NCBI GenBank assembly: GCA_903928345.1
Contig: CAIYQO010000184.1
Coordinates: 1-64,000, forward strand
DNA from: an uncultured bacterium
Lineage (GTDB): Bacteria; Armatimonadota; Hebobacteria; CAIYQO01
Direction: 5' to 3'
Length of the DNA stretch: 64,000 bases
Part shown: one piece after another, positions 1-11,629 of the stretch
How the letters are laid out: every line of letters starts with the position of its first letter
How positions within the stretch are numbered: the first letter of the stretch is position 1
Notes under the pieces: generated by a model
What the model was told of the DNA's origin: nothing
Database searches by the model: none
Seen by the model: only the letters and a program-made list of their open reading frames with translations
Made by a program: the position numbers and the translations under genes

Positions 1-1982
1 AACAACCCCACCTGCACGAAGTCGTTAAAGTGACCCGCCTGCAGCGATGCGTCCTGCCGATTGTCGGTGAAAGATAATAATTTTCTGGCCTGTTCATCAA
101 GGTTCGGATCGTCGCGGAGGGTGCGGTAACACGCCAGACTGAGAACCGTCGTCGCGGTACTCCGTCCCTCTGACGACAGCGAAGACAATTTCCCGAAGTC
201 GGAAGTTGATCGGCTGGTGTAGGCGATGCCGCAATGCAAGCAGAAGCCGAAGGGAGCCTTAACGAACCAGTACGGCTCACCGTTGTCATCCTCGACTCCC
301 GCTGTGTTGATGCGCACGGGTTCTGGAAGTTTCTTCTTCGCGTCCTTTTTCAAGCCTGTCGTGCCGTCTTTCACTTCCAGCCAGTCGTCCGGTACCCGCC
401 GCAGGACTTCATCGTAGTCATCGTCGAAGTCGGGCCATGGATCAGCCGTGCTGTGATAGAGGTAGCCGCACTCATCGTTGTCGAGGCTGGCGCGATCCGA
501 AAGCTCACGTTTTTTCAAAGTCCGGGCTTGGGAGTCATCTTGCACCCTACGAACGACGAAATATTCCTGCCCACACGCGCGGCAAAACGCTAACGGGAGC
601 AATATGCGCTGGTGTTCATCGTCGCCGGGCACGAACTGCTGTCCCCGGACGGTGATATAGCGGTTCTGCTCATTCTCCAGTGAGGCATACACAGTGTCGC
701 CGCGACTGATGAACTGGTGTAGCCGGAATGCGAATACGGGGAACTGCGTATCAGGGTCGTGGATGGTGTATCCCGCCAGTAGAAGCTGTTTAATGGCAGC
801 TTCGCACTGAACAGCATCGGCTCCGGTGAGGCGAGATAATTCTTTTGCCGCCCCCTCCGTCCCGCTGATGCACCGGGGGGTTGCGCGTTTCAACCGCCCG
901 GATTCCGGCTCAACCGCAAGGCCAAAAGTGGATTCGATCCAGCTTGCTAACGGATCAGCGATAAAACTGGCATGATCGACGGGCACTGTGTCAGGATGCT
1001 GGAGCCGCTGGGTTAATTCGGCGATGAAGCCTTGATCGTCTGTAGAACGAAGCGGGGTGGCACGGCGAAGCGTTTCACCGATCACTCGCTCTGGTTTGAT
1101 CGTGGTGCCAAACAGCTTCCCCGCAACCGTCGCAATAGTCTGCTGCTGGTCGGAAAACGTGCCACCCTCAGCCAGCGTTGCCGACGTGCCGACGCATTGC
1201 ATATGCGGACTCGCGCAGATATCCCGCACACGGAGCACGAGCAAGGCGACATCAGCGCCCTGCCGTCCACGGTAGGTGTGGAGTTCGTCCAGCACGAGAA
1301 ACTGCAACCCCTCAGCCGCGCGGATAATATCCTTTTCTTTGGGGCGGGTCAGCAGCAGCTCCAACATCACGTAGTTGGTGAGCAGGATATCGGGTGGGTT
1401 GGCGATGATCTCCTGCCGTTCCAACATTTCATTCTGGCCGGTATAGCTTTTGAATGTAACCGGCGGGTGGTCAGGGGGGAAGCCGTGGCACAGGAATTTT
1501 TCGAGTTCGCGGAACTGGCTATTCGCCAGCGCATTCATCGGATAGACGACAATAGCCTGAATCCCCTTACCGCTCCCCCGACGGAGGACATGGTTGACGA
1601 TGGGGATGATATAGGCCAAGCTCTTCCCAGAGCCGGTGCCCGTAGTCAATATATAGCTCTCACCGGATTGTGCAGCCTCCACGGCGTCGGACTGGTGGCG
1701 GTGAAGGCGTAGCCGACGCGACGGTTTGCTCTCGTCTTCGGGCTTGATGCGGAAAATGTCCGCGCACAGCGGGTGCAGAACCTTGGATTCTACCAGATCG
1801 TCGATCCACGCCCCCGGCTCGAAAGATGGGTTCAATTGCAGCAGCGAGTCAGGCCACAGCAGACCCGACCGCATCTCGTCCTCGACCTTCTCGCGGATGC
1901 GGTCATCGGCAATGTTGATGAAGCTCTCGATATATCGCGAGTAGTCAGAGATCAACTGGTCGCGTAACCCAAAAACATCCAT
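1..1982 (-). CDS. DEAD/DEAH-box helicase with CxxC zinc motifs (DUF1998-type), 3' end outside window
   Basis: This gene is absent from the ORF track because its stop lies beyond base 1; the minus frame starting at 1982 stays open to the window edge at every position I checked. It begins MDVFGLRDQLISDY and carries a Walker A motif GTGSGKS, a motif-Ia region VVYPMNALANSQ, the segment DILLTNYVMLELLLTRP, and a Walker B/DEAH variant DELHTYRGRQGADVA. Further in come FTDNRQDASLQAGHF and the cysteine pairs FCLHCG and FCRACGQEYF. These are hallmarks of large SF2 helicases of the YprA/MrfA and DUF1998 type, found both as repair enzymes and inside defence islands. An SD-like GGAG lies about 10 bp before the ATG. 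The substrate (DNA repair or anti-phage) cannot be told here because the left neighbours are missing. Confidence 0.85.
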   Translation of the reverse strand, partial: MDVFGLRDQLISDYSRYIESFINIADDRIREKVEDEMRSGLLWPDSLLQLNPSFEPGAWIDDLVESKVLHPLCADIFRIKPEDESKPSRRLRLHRHQSDAVEAAQSGESYILTTGTGSGKSLAYIIPIVNHVLRRGSGKGIQAIVVYPMNALANSQFRELEKFLCHGFPPDHPPVTFKSYTGQNEMLERQEIIANPPDILLTNYVMLELLLTRPKEKDIIRAAEGLQFLVLDELHTYRGRQGADVALLVLRVRDICASPHMQCVGTSATLAEGGTFSDQQQTIATVAGKLFGTTIKPERVIGETLRRATPLRSTDDQGFIAELTQRLQHPDTVPVDHASFIADPLASWIESTFGLAVEPESGRLKRATPRCISGTEGAAKELSRLTGADAVQCEAAIKQLLLAGYTIHDPDTQFPVFAFRLHQFISRGDTVYASLENEQNRYITVRGQQFVPGDDEHQRILLPLAFCRACGQEYFVVRRVQDDSQARTLKKRELSDRASLDNDECGYLYHSTADPWPDFDDDYDEVLRRVPDDWLEVKDGTTGLKKDAKKKLPEPVRINTAGVEDDNGEPYWFVKAPFGFCLHCGIAYTSRSTSDFGKLSSLSSEGRSTATTVLSLACYRTLRDDPNLDEQARKLLSFTDNRQDASLQAGHFNDFVQVGL

Positions 1983-2361
1983 GGCGGTTCATCTCCGGAA
2001 ACATGGGATCGATAGCGTTTCCTGTATACAAACCGATAAGTTGAATTACGTCTCCGAGGATGTATCGGGAGCAGCTACCAAATGCTAACCGTTCGATATA
2101 GATGATGTGTTTTCCTTCCCTGGTCGTGGTGGGTGGTAGTTCATGCAGTGCGCGGTGAAGAAGGCACCGACCTGAAGAGGCTTCTGTCATCTTGCGGCCG
2201 CTGGTACAATCACACGTTGAATAGCGAAAAACCGCTCAATATATGCTACTGCCATAGGTTTTGCGGCAGATATCAAGGATTTATACAACGTATTGCATGA
2301 TAACGCTTTTTCTACACTAGCAGGCATTACGACCGGTCTAGCATGACCAGCACTGACAGAC
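1983..2361. other. Intergenic stretch between helicase and AraC gene
   Basis: This stretch holds only an 81-codon minus ORF (2190 to 1945) that overlaps the helicase start by 38 bases. That ORF has no Shine-Dalgarno sequence before its ATG and no family signature I recognise. The helicase promoter presumably lies here, but I could not pick out a convincing -35/-10 pair. The AraC gene ends at 2362, transcribed toward this gap. Confidence 0.4.
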
Positions 2362-3276
2362 TCATCCCCTCTCTCCGACCGCCACGCGACGCAGGCTCGT
2401 AATGTCGCGCAACGGCGGGGCGCCGAAGAGGCGGCTATATTCTCGGCTGAATTGCGACGCGCTCTCATAGCCGACCTGGAAGGCGGCGTTGGCGGCGTCC
2501 ATACATTCCGTGAGCATGAGCCGTCGAGCTTCGTGTAGGCGCAGCCACTTCTGGAATTGCAGCGGGCTCATGCTCGTTAAGGCGCGGAAGTGGTGGTGGA
2601 AGGCCGAGGTGCTCATTTGCGCAAACTCAGCCAGGTCATCGACCCGGAGTGTCTGACTGTAGTGCGTCTTCAGCCAATCGATGGCCCGCGCGATCTGGTG
2701 GCTCTGGCTCCCCGCCGTGGCCATTTGCCGCAGGCGTGGTCCCTGCTCACCCACCAGTAGACGGTAAAGAATCTCACGCTGGATCAGCGGTGCCAGGATG
2801 GGGATGTCGTCCGGCGCGTCCAGCAGATCGAGTAGGCGTCCAAACGCATTGAGCAGCGAAAGCGAGACGGGGCTGACCGCGATGCCCCGGCGATGGGACG
2901 GCATGCGCGGGGGTGGCAGGTGGCTGTCCACTAGCAACTGCGCCACCACGCGCAGGTCGAGTTGCAGAATCAGCCCCAGGTATGGCTGCTCCGGGCTGGC
3001 CTCCAGCACCTGCGCCATCACCGGCAAATCCACCGCGGTGAGCAGGAAGTGGTGCGCATCATAGACATACACCTCGTCACCGAGTACCACGCGCTTTGCC
3101 CCCTGGGCGATCACGCACAGGCTGGGCGCCAAAGTGGAGCTGACCGGCGCACTGGGCGCCTCAGCCCGGCGCAAGGCCAGACCAGGAATGGCGATGGCCG
3201 GCTGCCCCGCGGCGAACCATCGGGCAATCCGCTCAGCCAGTGTGGTGTGGGCAGTGTCAATGTGTTGTACGGTCAT
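2362..3276 (-). CDS. AraC/XylS-family transcriptional regulator
   Basis: The 304-residue protein has an AraC N-terminal cupin-like domain (about residues 20-170, with SLCVIAQGAKRVVLGDEVYVYDAHHFLL) and two C-terminal helix-turn-helix motifs (about 205-300, with LRVDDLAEFAQMSTSAFHHHF and AANAAFQVGYESASQFSREY). This layout matches the YqhC-type AraC_N group, which activates aldehyde/electrophile-reducing aldo/keto reductases. The gene is divergent from exactly such a reductase. The ORF track starts at 3303, but GGAGA lies nine bases before the ATG at 3276, so I prefer that start. Nested inverted repeats in the divergent spacer are likely operator sites. The inducer is unknown; carbonyl or electrophile stress is inferred from the neighbours. 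Confidence 0.85.
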   Translation of the reverse strand: MTVQHIDTAHTTLAERIARWFAAGQPAIAIPGLALRRAEAPSAPVSSTLAPSLCVIAQGAKRVVLGDEVYVYDAHHFLLTAVDLPVMAQVLEASPEQPYLGLILQLDLRVVAQLLVDSHLPPPRMPSHRRGIAVSPVSLSLLNAFGRLLDLLDAPDDIPILAPLIQREILYRLLVGEQGPRLRQMATAGSQSHQIARAIDWLKTHYSQTLRVDDLAEFAQMSTSAFHHHFRALTSMSPLQFQKWLRLHEARRLMLTECMDAANAAFQVGYESASQFSREYSRLFGAPPLRDITSLRRVAVGERG

Positions 3277-3319
3277 GGTCTTCGTCTCCGCTGCCACGAT
3301 CATAGCAGAAGCATTAAAA

Positions 3320-3372
3320 CCTGCCTACCCATTCGTCGCCACTTATAGAGGAATGGGCAAGAATCAGGCAGG
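3320..3372. promoter_or_regulatory. Nested inverted repeats in the araC/AKR divergent spacer
   Basis: CCTGCCT and CCCATTC on the left (3320-3334) are mirrored by GAATGGG (3351-3357) and AGGCAGG (3366-3372) on the right, flanking TATAG. The position between divergent AraC and reductase genes suggests a regulator-binding region. Binding by this AraC protein is inferred, not shown. Confidence 0.4.
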
Positions 3373-3438
3373 AATGGACTACCGTCATCAAGGCGTTTCG
3401 CAGTACGATATGGTTGTCAGGCCGTCGGAGGAGAATAG

Positions 3439-4290
<852 letters not shown>

Positions 4291-4308
4291 CAGGAGATGA
4301 TATCGCAT

Positions 4309-4824
4309 ATGACCAGTTTAATCGCCTACTATTCACGCCGGGGGAACAACTACGTCGGCGGGCAGATCGTTAACCTAACCGTCGGCAACACCGAAGTCGC
4401 CGCGCGGATGATTCAGGAGCGGATGGGCGGCGATGTCTTCGTGATTGATACCGTCAAGGTGTATCCCACGGATTACCACGAAACGACCGAGGTGTCGCGC
4501 CGGGAACTGGATCAGCACGCGAGGCCGGAGCTGCGTGGCCGTGTGGACAATATGGCCGCGTATGAGGTGATCTTCCTCGGCTACCCCAACTGGTGGGGCA
4601 CGATGCCGATGGCAGTGTATACCTTCCTAGAAGCCTACGACTTCACGGGTAAAACCATCATCCCGTTCTGCACCCATGAAGGCAGCGGCATGGGCCGCAG
4701 CGAAGATGACATCCGGCAGCTTTGCCCCATCGCCACCGTGCGACAGGGGCTGGCGATTCGCGGCGGCAATGTGCAGCGCGCCGGGGATGAGATCGCAGCG
4801 TGGTTGCGTAAGGTCACAGCATAA
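4309..4824 (+). CDS. Flavodoxin-family protein
   Basis: The 171-residue FMN-binding flavodoxin-like protein opens LIAYYSRRGNNYVGGQIVNL, the phosphate-binding loop region, and continues with FLGYPNWWGTMPMAVYTFLE and IIPFCTHEGSGMGRSEDDI, typical of the flavodoxin_4 group. Its role is probably one- or two-electron transfer or quinone-type reduction. The ORF track starts at 4297, but that ATG abuts the AGGAG directly, so I chose the ATG at 4309. It follows the aldo/keto reductase by 18 bases and precedes another reductase by 13, so the genes are surely co-transcribed. Confidence 0.85.
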   Translation: MTSLIAYYSRRGNNYVGGQIVNLTVGNTEVAARMIQERMGGDVFVIDTVKVYPTDYHETTEVSRRELDQHARPELRGRVDNMAAYEVIFLGYPNWWGTMPMAVYTFLEAYDFTGKTIIPFCTHEGSGMGRSEDDIRQLCPIATVRQGLAIRGGNVQRAGDEIAAWLRKVTA

Positions 4825-4837
4825 GAGGAGCCCATTG

Positions 4838-6037
4838 ATGCAATACCGGACGATGCCGAAAAACGGGGATACGTTGTCGACCCTGGGCTTTGGGTGCATG
4901 CGCCTGCCCATGCGGGAGGGGCAGATCGATGAACCGCGGGCGATGGCGCAAATTCGCGATGCCATCGAGCACGGGGTCAACTACGTCGACACCGCCTGGC
5001 CGTATCATGGCGGGATGAGCGAGCCGCTGTTGGGGAAGGCGCTGCGCGACGGGTATCGCAACCGGGTGAAGCTGGCCACCAAGCTCCCCTCCTGGCTGAT
5101 CGAACGCCGGGAGGATTTCGACCGCTATCTGACCGCGCAACAGGAACGGCTGGGCACGGATCACATCGACTATTATCTGATGCACTCCCTCAATGGCGGC
5201 GCATGGGACCGCTTGCAGGCGCTCGGGGTGCGCGAGTGGCTCGATGAGGCGCAGCGCGATGGGCGCATCGTCAATGCCGGCTTTTCCTACCACGGTCTGG
5301 CGAAGGATTTTGCGCGCGTGGTCGATGCCTACCCCTGGGTCTTCTGCCAGATCCAATATAATTATCTGGATGAGTACAATCAGGCGGGCACCGCGGGTCT
5401 GCATTACGCCACCGAAAAAGGGTTGGGCGTAATCGTGATGGAACCCCTGCGCGGTGGCAATCTCGGTGGTACGCCGCCGCCCGCCGTCGAGGCCATCTGG
5501 CGCGAGGCTGCGCAGCCGCGCACGCCGGCGGAATGGGCGTTGCGCTGGGTCTGGGATCACCCGGAAGTGACAGTCGTCTTGTCCGGCATGAACGAGGAGG
5601 CGCATATCCGTGAGAACCTGGCCATCGCCGAGGTCGCCGCGCCGCAATCGCTGACGGCTGACGAGTTGCACCTGGTGGAACGAGCCGGGGCGACATATCG
5701 GGCGCTCATGAAGGTCGGCTGCACCGGCTGCGGGTATTGCATGCCCTGCCCGGCGGGCGTGATGATCCCCAATTGCTTTGAAGGCTACAACCAGATGCAC
5801 ATGTTCGGCGGGGGAGAAACCGCGAAGTTCATGTATGCCTTGCGCCTGAGCGGACAATTGACGCATACCGCGCCGGGCTACGCCTCGCAATGCGTCGCGT
5901 GCGGCGCCTGCGTGGAGCACTGCCCGCAGCAGATTCCGATCCCGGAGCTGCTGGCCCAGGTCACCGCCGAGATGGAAGATGCCGCCATGCCGCAACGGCT
6001 GGTGGCGGCCTTGCAGAACTTTACGAAGCAAGCCTGA
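4838..6037 (+). CDS. Aldo/keto reductase with C-terminal [4Fe-4S] domain
   Basis: The 399-residue protein has an N-terminal AKR barrel (LGFGCMRLPMREG, VNYVDTAWPYHGG, HIDYYLMHSLNGG). Its C-terminal segment has two cysteine clusters, VGCTGCGYCMPCPAGV and SQCVACGACVEHCPQQ, which fit a ferredoxin-like [4Fe-4S] site. This is the known Fe-S aldo/keto reductase subfamily; substrates are mostly undefined. The ORF track extends the start back to 4676 through the flavodoxin gene. The real start is the ATG at 4838 behind AAGAGGAG. The companion flavodoxin is a plausible electron partner (inference). Confidence 0.88.
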   Translation: MQYRTMPKNGDTLSTLGFGCMRLPMREGQIDEPRAMAQIRDAIEHGVNYVDTAWPYHGGMSEPLLGKALRDGYRNRVKLATKLPSWLIERREDFDRYLTAQQERLGTDHIDYYLMHSLNGGAWDRLQALGVREWLDEAQRDGRIVNAGFSYHGLAKDFARVVDAYPWVFCQIQYNYLDEYNQAGTAGLHYATEKGLGVIVMEPLRGGNLGGTPPPAVEAIWREAAQPRTPAEWALRWVWDHPEVTVVLSGMNEEAHIRENLAIAEVAAPQSLTADELHLVERAGATYRALMKVGCTGCGYCMPCPAGVMIPNCFEGYNQMHMFGGGETAKFMYALRLSGQLTHTAPGYASQCVACGACVEHCPQQIPIPELLAQVTAEMEDAAMPQRLVAALQNFTKQA

Positions 6038-6120
6038 GACGCTATAGCATGGGCGTCGGCCCGAATGTGCCGATACAGACGTGCCGGGAACGGGAAGGCT
6101 GCGAAACAGAGGAGGTTATT

Positions 6121-6948
6121 ATGGGTGAAGTCATTGTCGTCATCGGCGCCGGTTTGATCGGCCAGGCCATTGCCCGGCGGGTCGGCTCAGGCAAGCACAC
6201 CGTGCTGGCTGACCTGCACCAGGAGAACGCTGACGCTGCGGCCGACATCATGCGCAACGCCGGATTCGACGTCAGTACTGCTTCGGTCGACATCGCCTCA
6301 CGCCAATCGATTCAGGCCCTGGTCGAGACGGCAACGCAATCCGGCACCGTGACGGGCCTCATTCAGGCGGCGGGTGTATCGCCCAGCCAGGCATCACCGC
6401 AGACCATTCTCGCCGTCGACCTGTATGGCACCGCAGTGGTGCTCGAGGAATTCGGGAACATCATGGCACGCGGCGGGTCCGGGGTCGTCATTGCCTCCCA
6501 ATCGGGGCATCGCCTGGGTGCGTTGACCGCTGAGCAAGACTCTGCGCTGGCGACGACGCCAGCCGAGGAATTGTTGGCGCTGCCCATGCTGCAGCCCGAC
6601 CAGGTGCAGGACTCGCTCCACGCCTATCAGTTGGCCAAGCGTGGCAACGCCCTCCGGGTGATGGCTGAGGCGGTACGTTGGGCCAGGCGCGGCGCGCGCA
6701 TCAACACCATCAGCCCTGGCATCATCATCACGCCGCTGGCGAACGATGAGCTCAACGGACCACGCGGTGCGGGATACCGGCGCATGATCGCGCTGAGCCC
6801 GGTGGGACGCGCCGGCACGCCGGACGAGGTCGGCAACGTCGCCGCGCTCCTCATGGGCTCCGACGGCGCATTCATCACCGGCAGCGATGTCCTCATGGAT
6901 GGAGGAGTCACCGCGTCATACTTCTACGGTGAACTCAAACCCGAGTAA
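6121..6948 (+). CDS. Short-chain dehydrogenase/reductase
   Basis: The 275-residue Rossmann-fold oxidoreductase has the nucleotide-binding turn VIGAGLIGQAIARRV near the N-terminus, the catalytic region VVIASQSGHRLG, and a YQLAK pentad (YxxxK). The C-terminal ITGSDVLMDGG is the classical SDR ending. Between the catalytic Ser and Tyr lies an insert (LATTPAEELLALPMLQPDQ) longer than in minimal SDRs. The start at 6121 is fixed by GAGGAGG; the ORF track start at 5890 runs through the upstream gene. It is last of the AraC-linked reductase set. Substrate unknown. Confidence 0.87.
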   Translation: MGEVIVVIGAGLIGQAIARRVGSGKHTVLADLHQENADAAADIMRNAGFDVSTASVDIASRQSIQALVETATQSGTVTGLIQAAGVSPSQASPQTILAVDLYGTAVVLEEFGNIMARGGSGVVIASQSGHRLGALTAEQDSALATTPAEELLALPMLQPDQVQDSLHAYQLAKRGNALRVMAEAVRWARRGARINTISPGIIITPLANDELNGPRGAGYRRMIALSPVGRAGTPDEVGNVAALLMGSDGAFITGSDVLMDGGVTASYFYGELKPE

Positions 6949-7098
6949 ACCAGAGGGCGCATCGAAGTCTTCCGGCCCTTGAAGCGAGATGGCACTGGCA
7001 GCTATCGCAATATTGGCGGTACCACTCTATGTGGCTTTGATGCTGGTCACAGCGATTCACCTGCGTTATGGCGGCATAACTCAGGGTAATGGAGTGCG

Positions 7099-7938
7099 TC
7101 ATGACCCCGACCGTTCTTTGGATGACAATGCTTCGTTAAAGCTGCCCATCCGGTATCCCTGCAAGTCCAGCGTGATAAACTGGTACCCCAGCGCGCGCAA
7201 TTGTTGACCCACCGTCTCGCGCAGTTGGGGATCGACGAAACGGGCGATTTCGTCCGGCGCAACCTCGATGCGCGCCACGGCGTCATGATGGCGGACACGC
7301 ACCTGTGCGAATCCCAAATCGCGAAGCGCATTCTCGGCTTGCTCCACGGTCTGCAACGTTTCGGGGGTAATGCGCGTTCCGTAGGGTATACGCGAGGCCA
7401 GACACGCGGAGGCGGGTTTGTTCCAGGTCGGCAAACCATAGACGCGAGACAGGTCGCGAATATCCGCCTTGGTCATGCCGACCTCAATCAACGGACTACG
7501 CACGCCCAGTTCGCGTGCTGCCTGCTGTCCTGGTCGCCAATCACCGGTGTCATCCGCGTTGTTGCCGTCCACAACGGCAATATATCCTTCCTCCTCCGCC
7601 AGTTGAATGATCCGCGTAAACAGATCGTGTTTGCAGTAATAACATCGGTTATTGGGATTGGCGGCATACCGTGCGTCCTGTATCTCCTCGGTATGGATCA
7701 CCCGGTACTGCGCTCCCAGCGTTTCCGCAAGGCTGATGGCTTCGGTATACTCCCGTGACGGATAACTCGGCGAAACGCCGATCACCGCCAGCACGTTCTC
7801 CGGGCCAACAGCCTCAAGCGAGGCACGTAGCAGGAAGGCGCTATCGACGCCGCCAGAGTAGGCGACAGCGATACGTTTGGCGCATTGCAAGAGTTTGAGC
7901 AATGTCTGGTGTTTTTCCTGACTGGAGTCAATTGGCAT
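7099..7938 (-). CDS. larE: LarE-type ATP-dependent sulfur transferase
   Basis: The 279-residue PP-loop protein has AYSGGVDSAFLL near the N-terminus, followed by NPNNRCYYCKHDLF, VDGNNADD and PASACLASRIPYG. In Lactobacillus plantarum LarE the cysteine of the equivalent CLASR segment is sacrificed to thiolate the nickel-pincer cofactor precursor. The further cysteines in CYYC could allow the Fe-S-dependent version. LarB and LarC are not encoded nearby. Instead LarE is the last gene of a methionine/cysteine operon, so a wider sulfur-transfer role is as likely as lactate racemase maturation. AAGGAAG precedes the ATG. Family assignment is firm; the acceptor is unknown. Confidence 0.88.
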   Translation of the reverse strand: MPIDSSQEKHQTLLKLLQCAKRIAVAYSGGVDSAFLLRASLEAVGPENVLAVIGVSPSYPSREYTEAISLAETLGAQYRVIHTEEIQDARYAANPNNRCYYCKHDLFTRIIQLAEEEGYIAVVDGNNADDTGDWRPGQQAARELGVRSPLIEVGMTKADIRDLSRVYGLPTWNKPASACLASRIPYGTRITPETLQTVEQAENALRDLGFAQVRVRHHDAVARIEVAPDEIARFVDPQLRETVGQQLRALGYQFITLDLQGYRMGSFNEALSSKERSGS

Positions 7939-7990
7939 CAGTACTTCCTTCGGTGAATGGCGCGAGATGTCCGAGGTGTGCGATCATGCA

Positions 7991-9085
7991 TCAACTCTCG
8001 AGCATGTGTCGGAGTTCGTCGTTTATGATTTCGGGAGTAATCAAAAACGCGTCATGTCCCAACGGCGTCTGGATTTCATGGTACTCGACTTCATGGCCAC
8101 TTGTCTGCAGTGCGTCGACTAATTCTCGTGATTGTTCTGGCGGAAACATGCCATCCGACGAAAAGGCGATCACCTGAAAGCGCGCTGATATCTGTTGAAA
8201 TGCCTCAGCAAGCGTGGCAAATCCCGTTTCAATGTCATACGCGTTCATCGCTTTTAACAACACAAGGTAGGAATTGGCATCAAACGGGGGAGCTCCGGCG
8301 TCAACCGTCGCGGTAGACGCGGTTTCCACTTGCTCGGTGAAGCCGAAGCGAAATCCTCGAGCGGGTGCGGCCTGCGCTGATAATCCCCATTGATGCGCGT
8401 AGACTAACGCCGCTTGTCCGGTGACGCGTGCCGCGGTGAAGCCATGTGTGGGAAATGCTGCACCGTAATAATCACCATGACACCATTGCGGATCAGCCTG
8501 TATCGTTTTGATCGCTAATTCATTTAAAGCGATCACCATCGGTGAGAGGCGTGCCGTTGTCGCGATAGCAACTGCACGCGCAATCATCAGGGGATACTCA
8601 GTGACCCACTGTAGTACTTGCATGCCGCCCATTGAGCCGCCGATCACGGCATAGAGACTGGCGATGCCCAACTGGTCCAGCAATTTCTTTTGCGCACGCA
8701 CGATATCAGTCATCGTAATGCTGGGGAACGATGAACCATACGGCTTGCCGGTTTCCGGATTGATTGACGATGGCCCAGTTGAGCCATGGCATCCTCCCAA
8801 TACATTTGAGCAGATGATGAAAAAACGGTTGGTATCAAGGGGTTTTCCCGGCCCGATCAACGCATGCCACCATCCGGCCTCGGTCGCATTCGCGTGATAT
8901 CCCGCGGCATGCTGGTGACTCGTGAAGGAATGCAGCAGTATGATGGCATTATCGCGTGCGTCATTCAATGACCCGTATGTCTCGTAGGCAAGGATGCAGG
9001 ACGGGAGAGTGCCCCCATGCTGCAACCGCAGCCCGCCCTCTTCTGCAAGCGATGCATATTGTGTCGTAACGATGTCATAATCCAT
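7991..9085 (-). CDS. metX: Homoserine O-acyltransferase
   Basis: The 364-residue alpha/beta hydrolase of the MetX family activates homoserine (normally with acetyl-CoA) for direct sulfhydrylation. The nucleophile elbow GGSMGGMQVLQW is present, as are the catalytic Asp region FSSDGMFPPEQ and the His in PLGHDAFL. Length and the N-terminal AYETYGSLN are typical. It sits 64 bases downstream of metY and upstream of larE, behind AGGAG. Together MetX and MetY make homocysteine from sulfide, or methionine from methanethiol. Acetyl versus succinyl specificity cannot be read safely from sequence alone. Confidence 0.92.
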   Translation of the reverse strand: MDYDIVTTQYASLAEEGGLRLQHGGTLPSCILAYETYGSLNDARDNAIILLHSFTSHQHAAGYHANATEAGWWHALIGPGKPLDTNRFFIICSNVLGGCHGSTGPSSINPETGKPYGSSFPSITMTDIVRAQKKLLDQLGIASLYAVIGGSMGGMQVLQWVTEYPLMIARAVAIATTARLSPMVIALNELAIKTIQADPQWCHGDYYGAAFPTHGFTAARVTGQAALVYAHQWGLSAQAAPARGFRFGFTEQVETASTATVDAGAPPFDANSYLVLLKAMNAYDIETGFATLAEAFQQISARFQVIAFSSDGMFPPEQSRELVDALQTSGHEVEYHEIQTPLGHDAFLITPEIINDELRHMLES

Positions 9086-9100
9086 GCCGTACTCCTGCGC

Positions 9101-9137
9101 AAACCGGCCATGGCCTTGCTACAGCCATGGCCGGTTT
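9101..9137. repeat. Perfect 14-bp inverted repeat between metY and metX
   Basis: AAACCGGCCATGGC and its exact complement flank a 9-base loop. No T-run follows on the minus strand, so this is more likely an intercistronic RNA-stability or attenuating hairpin than a full terminator. Confidence 0.7.
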
Positions 9138-9149
9138 GTGACACTGCGG

Positions 9150-11040
<1,891 letters not shown>

Positions 11041-11119
11041 GAGTCAACTCCTTGCCGCTGCTGCAACAACAACGGCGAAAGCAAGAGAGGCATACTGCAC
11101 CGTTTCCGATCAAACGTTT

Positions 11120-11596
11120 TCAAATAAACAGATTGAGATTGGCGTCATCAGCATGACCAAGGTACGTCGCGACGCCGGCATACTCCAGGCCGTCGATCAA
11201 TTCCTCCGCTTTGATGCCCATGACATCCATGGACATGGTGCAGGCGATGAATTTTACGCCGAATTCCTTGGCTTCCTGCAACATCTCCGGCAGGCTCGGA
11301 ACATGCTTCGTCTTCATCACATGCTGCATCATGGCGGTACCCAACCCGCCCATGTGCAGCTTGGATAATTTGGCTCGTCCGGCCCCGCGCGGCATCATCC
11401 AGCCGAACAGCGCGTCCAGCAATGGTTTCTTCACGGACGCTGGCGCGGGTTTTCGCAACAGGTTCAACCCCCAGAAGGTGAAAAACAACGTCACCTCATT
11501 GCCCATCGCCGCGGCGCCGCGCGCGATAATCAGCGCGGCCATAGCACGGTCCAGATCACCGCTAAACACGATGATGGTCTTCTTATCGTCAGCCAT
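11120..11596 (-). CDS. DsrE/DsrE2-family sulfur carrier
   Basis: The 158-residue DsrE/F-like protein opens TIIVFSGDLDRAMAALIIARGAA and carries one conserved cysteine, Cys119, in KFIACTMSMDVMG. That matches the persulfide-accepting site of DsrE2/YrkE-type carriers, which hand sulfane sulfur to or from TusA. It lies 33 bases downstream of a cysteine synthase and three genes from tusA. The context suggests a persulfide relay from the encapsulated desulfurase, or delivery of sulfur to cysteine synthase. A role as a membrane-bound DsrE2 is unlikely, as I see no clear transmembrane helix. Confidence 0.85.
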   Translation of the reverse strand: MADDKKTIIVFSGDLDRAMAALIIARGAAAMGNEVTLFFTFWGLNLLRKPAPASVKKPLLDALFGWMMPRGAGRAKLSKLHMGGLGTAMMQHVMKTKHVPSLPEMLQEAKEFGVKFIACTMSMDVMGIKAEELIDGLEYAGVATYLGHADDANLNLFI

Positions 11597-11629
11597 TGTT
11601 GCTCCCTCTGCATGCGTATCGACGCATCA

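Noticed and set aside
1032-1712. 226-codon plus-strand ORF
   Set aside because: It is antisense to the helicase coding frame, whose motifs (GTGSGKS, DELHTYRG) are unmistakable.
1945-2190. 81-codon minus ORF before the helicase
   Set aside because: It has no Shine-Dalgarno sequence, overlaps the helicase start in another frame and shows no recognisable motif.
4814-6031. 405-codon minus-strand ORF
   Set aside because: It is a shadow of the Fe-S aldo/keto reductase gene; the translation has no family features.
6989-7207. 72-codon plus ORF downstream of the SDR
   Set aside because: It runs antisense into the 3' end of larE and has no SD or motif.
9101-9137. Rho-independent terminator between metY and metX
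   Set aside because: The stem is perfect but no T-run follows on the minus strand, and metX would otherwise lack a visible promoter; kept only as a hairpin.
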